From the NCBI GenBank assembly GCA_951213105.1, contig OX578137.1:75429104-75493103 (forward strand): a stretch of DNA of 64,000 bases, written 5' to 3'. The translations under genes and the position numbers were made by a program. The notes beneath the pieces are model-generated. The model was not told the origin of the DNA. It made no database searches and was given only the letters and a program-made list of their open reading frames with translations. Shown here piece after piece: positions 56,420 through 64,000 of the stretch. The stretch's first letter is position 1; each line of letters starts with the position of its first letter. This stretch comes from Amaurobius ferox (lineage: Eukaryota; Arthropoda; Arachnida; Araneae; Amaurobiidae).

Positions 56420-57720
56420 ACACTTTACAACAAAGTTGAAAAGTGTTTATGACTTTGTTCATTCTGTCTGTCTGTCCGTTAGCACGATAACTGCCGTAAA
56501 AATGACTTAATCAAAATGAAATTTTAGTATGTTGTTCAGACGGTCTGTAGGACCTATGGGAATATAAATGAATAACATCACCCAATTAGTTTTGGATTGA
56601 ACTCGGGTTGAAAAAATGAAATACATTGAGCCCTATGGGACCTAATTTTTCAAACATTTTTTAAGCAGATTTAAAATTCACAAATTGCTTCGAAAATTTT
56701 AGGTAATATTCAAATTGTACCATAAAATATATAAAAAAAAAAATTCAGCGAAATATATTCAGTAGTTCTTTAAATAAAAATTATAATAGTAATTACACCT
56801 CTTATATGAAACGATCACATGACCATGATATGAAACGATCACATGACCCACTTCAAAATGATATATGGCATCCATCTTGTTTCAAAATCGTGATTTTTTT
56901 AAGTTCTTTTTAATTCATATTGAGTGTTGTATCCGTCCTAAAACTACTTTATTTTTGCTTAAATTCTGTGCATCTACATACTGAAACAACGCAAATACAA
57001 TATATTTGAATTTAAATGATTATCCAAATTTGATTATTTCTACAACGAAGCTTATTTTTCACTTATGTAAAATGTAAACAGCAAAATATGTAGAATGAGT
57101 TGTATTAGAATTGCTGTATTTCTTTAACATAAAATAATTTAGCCCATGGAGTCTGCATGGCTGATATGAATGAAATATTAATTGATTTTATAAAAAGAAG
57201 GACGATTTTTTTTTTATGAAGTTTTACGCATAGAGTTTAATTACTTGTGGCTCCATGGTCTTAATTTTTAAATAAAATAAATTATTATAGTATTGTGATA
57301 AATGAAATGAATGGGAGAAAGTTATGAATGAAATTCTGTTTTTATAGAGAGATCCAGGCGTGTTATTTTTTCTATGACGTCATTTGAATTAATTTCAGTT
57401 GTTTTCGATGAAGTTTTCAAATATAATAAATTATCGTAGTATTATGATAGTTTTAAAAATATTACCGTGGAATGTATCGCATTTTAGAGATATTTAAACC
57501 AGGCAATTTATATTTCAATGCCGTCATTTGAATGAAGTTCATTTTTTTCAATGAAGGCTTAAGTTTTCAATTATAATAAATTAATGTAGTATTGTGATAA
57601 GTTTTAAAATATTACCGAGGAATGTATTGCATTTTCGACTTTTTTAAATAAAATTGCATTGAAGTTGGAAAGTGTTTCATAATCAATGCTTTAAGCATGA
57701 TTGATCTTTCTTGTTTAATT
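56420..57720 (+). repeat. Dispersed repeat, copy 2 (uninterrupted)
   Basis: It matches 2445-2833 plus 5114-5885. 'gatcacatgacc' occurs twice in tandem (56813-56824; 56841-56852), and the hAT target 'acccacttcaaaatg' is uninterrupted at about 56850-56865. Internal near-repeats 'aataaattatYgtagtatt' occur several times. Not coding. Confidence 0.8.
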
Positions 57721-58258
57721 ATATCTGTGTATCTGTCCATCTGTAGGAATGATAACTCCAGAACAAATTGAACAAGTCAAATAAAATTTAGTACAATTAT
57801 TTCAATTAGTGAGTGTAAAAGGTTTTTTAATGTTCAAATTTGTAGTAGGGTTAGGCATTCATTTTTTCCAACTTTTTTTTAATTGAGAAAATTATTATAA
57901 AAATAATTATTACAAATTGTTAAACAAATAGTCATATTATATGTAATATTTTATTTTAAAGTGAATGACACCCACTCGTATTTGGTCGAAATCGGATTAA
58001 TGGTTTAGCAGTGATTCAATTTTATACAAATGGATAGTGTTTCATCTTTATATACTTTACATATAATATCAAGTTTTTATCACAATGCTTATTAGGATGC
58101 TTATACACAACATTAGGAAGTTTGTACTATATGTAAATGGGTTTTCAATTTAATTTGTATCATTCTAATGGTGTGATATGCATAAATCATATTGAAAATG
58201 TTTATAGCATTTTTACATAGTTGTTCCTTTATTTACATGTTTATTAACTTAATTGTAG

Positions 58259-58345
58259 GTTAAGCATTATATTGCACAGACTAAAGCAGATAATCATGCG
58301 GTAAGAGAGGCAGCATGTGCCTGTATTGCAGAGTTAGCATCTAAG
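58259..58345 (+). CDS. Host gene exon F
   Basis: Acceptor TTAATTGTAG precedes 58259; donor GTAATT follows at 58346. It reads VKHYIAQTKADNHAVREAA, then CACIAELASK, ending on a codon boundary. NHAVREAACACIAELA is a strong HEAT-repeat signature (N..VR.AA...I.ELA). Together exons A-F encode about 208 residues, all helical-repeat-like. A plausible continuation at 58785 is weak (see next). Confidence 0.88.
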
Positions 58346-58511
58346 GTAATTTTCTTTATTTTGCTTAACTCTTTTAATATGACCACTAGTTATAACATGG
58401 TTCTATGGTCATAAGTGACACAAATGCGCCAGCACTACATCATATAACCAATAATTGTAATTTTCCGCTTAAATTTTGTTGTCTTAATAACTATAAATGT
58501 TCTTGTTTTAG

Positions 58512-59849
58512 GTATTTAATATGAATAACACATTTTAAATTAATTTAACAGTTTATACAGTAGACTTGCATTATGGTGACCTTGATGAGGCACTCATTGC
58601 AGGGATGCTATATCAAATGATCATTATATTAAGGAATACTGTTTCATCAGTATCAAAAATGTCATCTCCATTCTAGCCTTCAATTTTTCTCCTTTAAATA
58701 ATCTAAACTTTTCTAAATTAACCAAAACACTTTCACCACACAGATTTTTGAATGTGATTTTATTTCTAATTTAAAATTTTGCAGCCTACTATTGTAGATG
58801 CAGCAACCATTGTAGATGCTTTGAACGACTTGTTGAGATTGAGTTTTCCAGAAAAATGTTCTGTTTAAATCTCTTCATTCAAGAGGGATTTCTTCACATG
58901 AATTTGCAGCTTGCAATAGAGTTTATGTTCTTTACTATGGAAAAGAGAATGCTTTTAGGAATGTTAAATAAATTGGTAATCTTATTTTGAAGAATGTTTT
59001 TTATCGACATTCTCAATCTTTGTTTTGTTTGTTTGTTTAATGAACAATGCTGAGCACTTGGTCTTGAGTTAAGGAAGCATCACTTACTAAGTGGCTGACG
59101 CTTATCAGTCCTTCATTGAAATGACACTCCAGTGTCCAGTACACATGGATATCCAGCAAACAACCTTCCACGAGATCCCCCGTATTTAATATGAATAACA
59201 CATTTTAAATTAATTTAACAGTTTATACAGTAGACTTGCATTATGGTGACCTTGATGAGGCACTCATTGCAGGGATGCTATATCAAATGATCATTATATT
59301 AAGGAATACTGTTTCATCAGTATCAAAAATGTCATCTCCATTCTAGCCTTCAATTTTTCTCCTTTAAATAATCTAAACTTTTCTAAATTAACCAAAACAC
59401 TTTCACCACACAGATTTTTGAATGTGATTTTATTTCTAATTTAAAATTTTGCAGCCTACTATTGTAGATGCAGCAACCATTGTAGATGCTTTGAACGACT
59501 TGTTGAGATTGAGTTTTCCAGAAAAATGTTCTGTTTAAATCTCTTCATTCAAGAGGGATTTCTTCACATGAATTTGCAGCTTGCAATAGAGTTTATGTTC
59601 TTTACTATGGAAAAGAGAATGCTTTTAGGAATGTTAAATAAATTGGTAATCTTATTTTGAAGAATGTTTTTTATCGACATTCTCAATCTTTGTTTTGTTT
59701 GTTTGTTTAATGAACAATGCTGAGCACTTGGTCTTGAGTTAAGGAAGCATCACTTACTAAGTGGCTGACGCTTATCAGTCCTTCATTGAAATGACACTCC
59801 AGTGTCCAGTACACATGGATATCCAGCAAACAACCTTCCACGAGATCCC
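58512..59849 (+). repeat. 670-bp tandem duplication, two near-identical copies
   Basis: Copy 1 58512-59179 and copy 2 59182-59849 run from GTATTTAATATG to CGAGATCCC, joined by two C bases. No differences were noticed on reading. The duplicated unit contains the candidate exon at 58785/59455. Confidence 0.93.
58785..58868 (+). CDS. Candidate terminal exon G of the host gene (doubtful)
   Basis: Acceptor TTTTGCAG precedes 58785, and the phase-0 frame from exon F reads PTIVDAATIVDALNDLL, then RLSFPEKCSV and TAA at 58866-58868. The start PTIVDAA could follow ELASK, but the rest does not show a HEAT pattern, so this may be a true C-terminus, a pseudo-exon, or the start of an exon whose remainder has been lost. 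An identical copy lies at 59455-59538 in the tandem duplication. If both acceptors are used, the first stop would still end translation. Confidence 0.4.
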   Translation, partial: PTIVDAATIVDALNDLLRLSFPEKCSV

Positions 59850-60283
59850 TGTGGGATATTTTCAGCTTTTGTTTGCACTCACATGGCATGACAGTAGAAT
59901 GGAATAATGGCAATAAATCATGGACAGTAGAAGGGAAAATGTAAAGTGTAATTTGAAGGGAAAATTGAGATTTCAGTTCTTTTGTTCAGTTGGTGTGGGA
60001 GAAGGGGTGTTTTAATGCCATAATATGCATCTACCCCAGGGATTAAAGCTGCAGAATAAGAATTTTGTTACTGGCTAGTAGATCTGAAAAAGTCACCAGC
60101 CAAATAATATTTTTATTGCCTAAATATTTTCACCATGAATTTAGTCTTTTCTGTTACTTATTGAGATACATAAAGTGTACAGCTGTGGAAAAAAAAACCT
60201 GCCCCACTCTCTGTTAATTGAGCATCGTTCATCGTAGAGAAAATTGAAAGATACCATTTGACTAGGAATAACATCATCCACAA

Positions 60284-60517
60284 TTTTTTTTTTTCAAATG
60301 GCCGGGCACTAGACTTTTCGTCATTCGCTCTATATTCGGCTGGAATTGTGAACTATTTTGCCATCCTAAGACGTTGCCCTAGGTACACCAGAGGGGGGTG
60401 GAACACACTGCGCCCACATCACACAACATCCATGTCTTGCGTGGGACTCGAACCCACAATGCGGCGGCCGATCGATCGCTTGGAAATGCTCGCCCTCACC
60501 ATTCGGCCACCGTGCCG
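60284..60517 (-). mobile_element. tRNA-derived SINE, minus strand
   Basis: On the minus strand it starts with a tRNA-like head: 'ggtggccgaatggtgagggc' (A box, near 60510-60490) and GGTTCGAGTCCC (B box, 60454-60443), like Ser/Leu-type tRNA. A non-tRNA body follows, ending in an A run (60294-60284). Flanks tcatccacaa and tcctctacaa could be a decayed target duplication. Confidence 0.85.
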
Positions 60518-60830
60518 AATCCTCTACAAATTAATGTGTGTAAAATTCACGTAAGGAACCGTCTTCATATTTAAACGTGCACAAACTTTGAAATTTTCAA
60601 TGGCAACACCCAATTTTGACATCACCCACAAGTTTTAGACCCCCAAATTTGTCCAAATTCAAATTTTCATGACGTTTCTATCTTTATATCCGAAGATATT
60701 CAATATTCTAGAATGTGCAATTTTCGGGGATCAGCTCCATATTGAAAACTGCAATTTGAAGGGCGATGTTTTGTTGATTAACCACAGTACTGTTGTAAAT
60801 TATTGAACTATCCTCTTGACATTCAGCATT

Positions 60831-61083
60831 ATGGCTTACCTCACAGCCAAAGGGTCGCAGGTTCAATTCCTGCATGAGAGGGTGAGCATTTTCATGGCTG
60901 GGTATGGTGTTGTCTTGTGTGTGTGTATGTTACTAAGGCAGTGGGCCTGTAATGGGTAGGATTATGTGAGCCTCAAATAGGGCATGATTATTAGGGGTAA
61001 AAAGCTGTACTGGATACGTTGCTATAAACTAATAGGGCATTCGTGCCAGAGTCAATAAAAGAAAGAAGAAATAAAGAAGAAGG
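60831..61083 (+). mobile_element. Second tRNA-like SINE, plus strand
   Basis: B box GGTTCAATTCC (60860-60870) in 'gggtcgcaggttcaattcct', then a body with 'agggcatgattattaggggt' and a purine tail (aataaaagaaagaagaaa...). The A box is decayed. Sequence differs from the 60.4-kb SINE. Confidence 0.7.
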
Positions 61084-61233
61084 AAATGTTTATTTTCAAA
61101 TGTTATTTTATAATGCTGTTTCAAAAACAATTTATAGACTAACAAATATCTGCAGATCACGCGACAAAGCAACTCCTTTGGAACTTGGTGATGAATTTAA
61201 AAGTATCAATACGGTGTGTAACCTCCGTCATTA

Positions 61234-62899
61234 TCAGTCACAAGCTTGAAGTCTGCAGGGCATGGATTGCATGAAGCTGTAAACAATATCTGGGTCTTGT
61301 TTTATTGCATCCCATGATCTAACAGCAGATCTCCAAAGTTGATCAGTGGTTCTAATCCCATTCATACTCATCTGGTGTTTTCACAGTGCCCAAACATTTT
61401 CAATAGGGTTCAGATCTACAGCATTGCTAGGCCAGTCCAATTCCCTGATTTCGTGTTCTTAACACCACGTTTTAGCCACAGTGCTCTTGTGGATGGGACT
61501 GTTGTCCTGCAAATAAAAAGCATGCAATTTAAAGGTGGTAAAATAATAGTTTATGACGATAATGTTTAATATTATTAGGAATTTCAAACCCAAAAGTGGT
61601 AGGCTCGATTTTCAGGGAATGTTACGCTGTATACTTACTTTAGTACGCATATGTTTGTAGTGGTTTGAAATCTACCTTAAATTACAGATCCACTGGTGAG
61701 TATATTAAATTGTCCATGGATTTTCTAGAATACTACACTAATGCGGCCCATTTCCTCTTTGTTAGCCCTCCACGGCAGACATTACCTTTATAGATCAACC
61801 TATTGTAGCGTTGCATGCATAAATGATGCACGCCCGCCATTGTCTTATCCTTCGTTGATTCTTTTTAAGTTCGGTATAAATTTTTGTAAAAGAATGGAGA
61901 ATTATAATTGATGAAGACTGGGAGGAAATCTCCACTCAAGGCAAATGGCATGATGTATTAAGCAATAAAATCCATACTTACAATCTGCTGAAAGAGACAA
62001 CAGCCATCTTGGAGGTGGTTGTCCAGGACATCAGGAATCATAATGTGCTCCAGTATGTCGCAGTAAGATGGTCCGTTCAATCGTCCTTAAATCCCTTGCA
62101 GCGTACCAATGTCTTTAGCAGACATACAACCCCACACCGAAACAGATATTTTTTCGCTGCGATTAATATTGTGTATATACCGTTGGTCAAATTTATAACC
62201 CTTTGGTTGGTACACTATAACCGCAGCATGTTTGAACGACTGGATGCAGCTCTCATCTGTAAACATAACTGAACCCCAATCAGAAATGGTCTAGTTGAGA
62301 TGGCCTGTTGCAAAACGCAGTTTACGGTGCCGCTGATCATCAGTTTGTGTTAGTTTTTGGATTGCCACCCAGCTGTGGAGACCTCCTTCATAGAGAGTGT
62401 TATGTATAGTGCTTGGTGTAACCTAATAAAATGAAAGTTAGAATATAGGTCAAGGAGCAACCTTAAATATAACCAATATATCGACATTAAAAGTTATCTT
62501 ATGCCCAATTGTAGCTCATTCCTAATTTGAACAGAATTCACAAATGGGTCCGTTACAGCTACCGCAACAAACCTCCCGAGCCTCATTGCCAGTTAAAATC
62601 GGAGGGCGACCACTGCCACTTCGTCGATCTACACTCCCTGTGTTTTGATACCTACAAACAATATAAATTCACATAGCAACATTTATTTTCCAATTTGAAT
62701 TGAAATTGTCATATAAGTCTAGCCTAGCATGTAAAAAGCATCATCAATCAACATCCACTAACATTACTCACCTATTAATCCCTCTAGACACTATTTTATG
62801 GCAGGCTTGTAAAATTTGTGCAATCTCCCTCATGTTTTTGCCAGATTGGCACATTCCAATAATTGTGCCCTTGGTCATCTCGTCAAGTTGTTGAGGCAT
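61234..62899 (-). pseudogene. Tc1-type transposase with intron-like gaps, broken
   Basis: On the minus strand, ATG at 62899 opens MPQQLDEMTKGTIIGMCQSG with the paired-type helix-turn-helix NMREIAQIL. The exon ends at 62772 before GTGAGT; an acceptor TTTGTAG at 62652 resumes in phase with YQNTGSVDRRSGSGRPP. A one-base shift follows, then a ~100-bp gap (donor unclear, acceptor TTATTAG, exon from 62422) with TPSTIHNTLYEGGL and the first catalytic Asp in MFTDESC. A third gap, GTAAGT at 61981 to TTTGCAG at 61507, precedes DNSPIHKS (second Asp) and DLNPIENVWAL (catalytic Glu). At least four in-frame stops and the shift make it non-functional. Terminal repeats were not found. Confidence 0.85.
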
Positions 62900-63136
62900 C
62901 CTCACGTCAAGTGCTGAAGCATATGCATTTATAATAAACCTGACTTTCAAACATATATACCACAGTAAAACTTTAAATAAGAATGTTATTAGGCGTGATA
63001 ACTCTGCTTTGTAATACAGTTAAATAAGTGAAAACAAATTAAGAATAAAATTATAGAATCGTTTTATCTTTGAATAAGAGGTTCTTAGGCTGTTTTAATA
63101 ACTATCATACTAAACCGCAATTAGCTGCTAACTGAT

Positions 63137-63633
63137 GTTTTTTCGGCCATAAAAGGTACTTAAAGTCTGACTCCATCAGCAGAAAAACGAAGATTATAAT
63201 CTACAAAAGTTTAATCAGACCCATTCTTACCTGCTCTGCTGAGACTTGGGCAATGACAGAAAAAGTTAAAGATATCATTTCTGTTTTTGAGAGAAAAATC
63301 TTGAGAGGTATTTTTGGTGGCTTAAATTGTAACAACATCTGGAGAAGAAGAACTAACTCTGAACTTTATAAGTCTTTTAAAGAACCAGATATAGTCAATT
63401 ACATCACAATTCAGGGAATCTTTTCGGCCAGACCATTCGGCACCCGTAAAAGAGGAAGACCTAAACTCAGATGGCTTGACTGTGTGGAAAAGGACTTTAA
63501 AATTTTAAAAGTTTTGAACTGGAGGTCTTTGGCCAGGGACAGGGGAGCCTGGAGTTCTATTCTGCGGAAGGCAAGGGCCCATCCTGAAGAAGAAGAAGAA
63601 ACCGCAATTATGCAAATTCGTCTTTTGATGTAA
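63137..63633 (+). pseudogene. Non-LTR retrotransposon 3' coding end
   Basis: The frame reads KTKIIIYKSLIRPILTCSAE, TWAMTEKVKDIISVFERKIL, then RKRGRPKLRWLDCVEKDFK and NWRSLARDRGAWSSILRKA, stopping near 63633. This order (thumb, 'LIRP.L..AETW', 'RGRP..RWLD.VE.D...', 'NWR..A.DR..W') is the C-terminal part of many arthropod non-LTR elements, RTE-like by my reading. A short block between DIVNYI and the RGRP motif (usually with W.GH) seems lost. The RT core is absent, so it is a typical 5'-truncated copy. A GAA-rich end is at 63588-63602. Confidence 0.82.
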
Positions 63634-63713
63634 AGCTATGTGTTATAGTGTTTAATATCACATAATTTTACAATTTGTTATTGTTTTATATAAATATTTT
63701 TTATTATAAATTC

Positions 63714-64000
63714 ATACCTGCCAACTTTTACGCATTATGCGTAAAATTTACGCATTTTAACTGCTCTTTACGCTTTTACGCATATGTTGCTATGTTTTAC
63801 GCATTTCTGCATTTATTTGAATTTTTTAATATTACTAGGAAATCAATCTCCGGCGAAATTCTCCGACTTTTTTTTGTTTGAAATTTATCAGTTAACCAGA
63901 CATGGTTTAATTCCTCAGAAACACCGATTTTCCGCTTTTTTAGCACTGATTTCTACCATTCCCGGGATCGTAGCAAATCCGTAATAAGATGCAGGGTAAT
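63714..64000. mobile_element. CATACCTGCCAAC-family TIR element, cut by window end
   Basis: It starts CATACCTGCCAACTTTTACG and follows the reverse complement of 4290-4030 closely, including 'aaatcaatctccggcgaaat' and 'gggatcgtagcaaatccgta'. The rest lies beyond the window. Confidence 0.85.

Noticed and set aside
60179..60200. Tc1 terminal repeat (cagctgtggaaaaaaaaac preceded by TA) for the 61.2-62.9 kb transposase
   Set aside because: No inverted partner was found at 62.9-63.7 kb.
60437..60516. Functional tRNA gene on the minus strand
   Set aside because: The arms do not close into a proper cloverleaf by eye and it continues into a SINE body with an A tail.
1..64000. CRISPR array, prophage, or bacterial operon
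   Set aside because: No regularly spaced direct repeats with unique spacers, no ribosome-binding sites or gene clusters; introns and transposons show a eukaryotic genome.

Overview
This is a window of an AT-rich animal genome, most likely an arthropod and probably an arachnid or spider. That placement is an inference from the mixture of Penelope-like elements, a 5S-derived SINE, copia, hAT, Tc1 and pogo elements, and long repeat-filled introns; no gene proves it. There are no bacterial-style operons. Most of the 64 kb is transposable-element DNA, old and new.

Host gene. One split gene runs on the + strand. Six exons join in phase across GT-AG introns: 11727-11797, 19943-20109, 25665-25753, 25861-25970, 55700-55802 and 58259-58345, with a doubtful seventh at 58785 that is duplicated at 59455. 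They encode helical-repeat (HEAT/ARM-like) sequence of a protein I do not recognise by name. The start lies outside what I can identify. The intron between 25970 and 55700 is about 29.7 kb and holds most of the mobile DNA.

Layout. 1-900: tail of an old copia element. 2.4-5.9 kb: a dispersed repeat (a second copy is at 56.4-57.7 kb) split by a hAT element with 8-bp target duplications, itself split by a TIR element. 7.7 kb: a 59-bp SINE-like insertion. 9.3 kb: a long hairpin. 9.7-10.7 kb: another TIR element with internal tandem repeats. 13.7-17 kb: a Penelope-like reverse transcriptase with an open frame, plus a fragment. 22.5-23.5 kb: a minisatellite. 26.2-41.0 kb: a four-level nest, namely a hAT element holding an LTR, which holds a copia element with same-length LTRs and, in inverted orientation, a complete element of the same LTR family with 2,014-bp LTRs and no coding capacity. 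41.1-46.8 kb: Penelope-like fragments in (TA)n arrays and a pogo/Tigger-like remnant. 49.3-49.8 kb: two SINE-type insertions at one target site, one carrying a 5S rRNA-like head. 51.2-53.0 kb: Penelope 3' sequence and a roughly 140-bp satellite. 58.5-59.85 kb: a recent 670-bp tandem duplication. 60.2-64 kb: two tRNA-type SINEs, a broken Tc1-type transposase with spliceosomal-looking introns, a non-LTR retrotransposon tail, and the start of another TIR element.

The clearest results are internal to the window: inverted LTR copies give exact empty sites for the copia insertion, and the 56.8-kb repeat copy gives the empty site for the first hAT. The oddest structure is the 137-bp direct duplication flanking the inverted LTR element, where 4-6 bp would be expected. 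I could not run alignments or searches; statements of identity are from reading the sequence.
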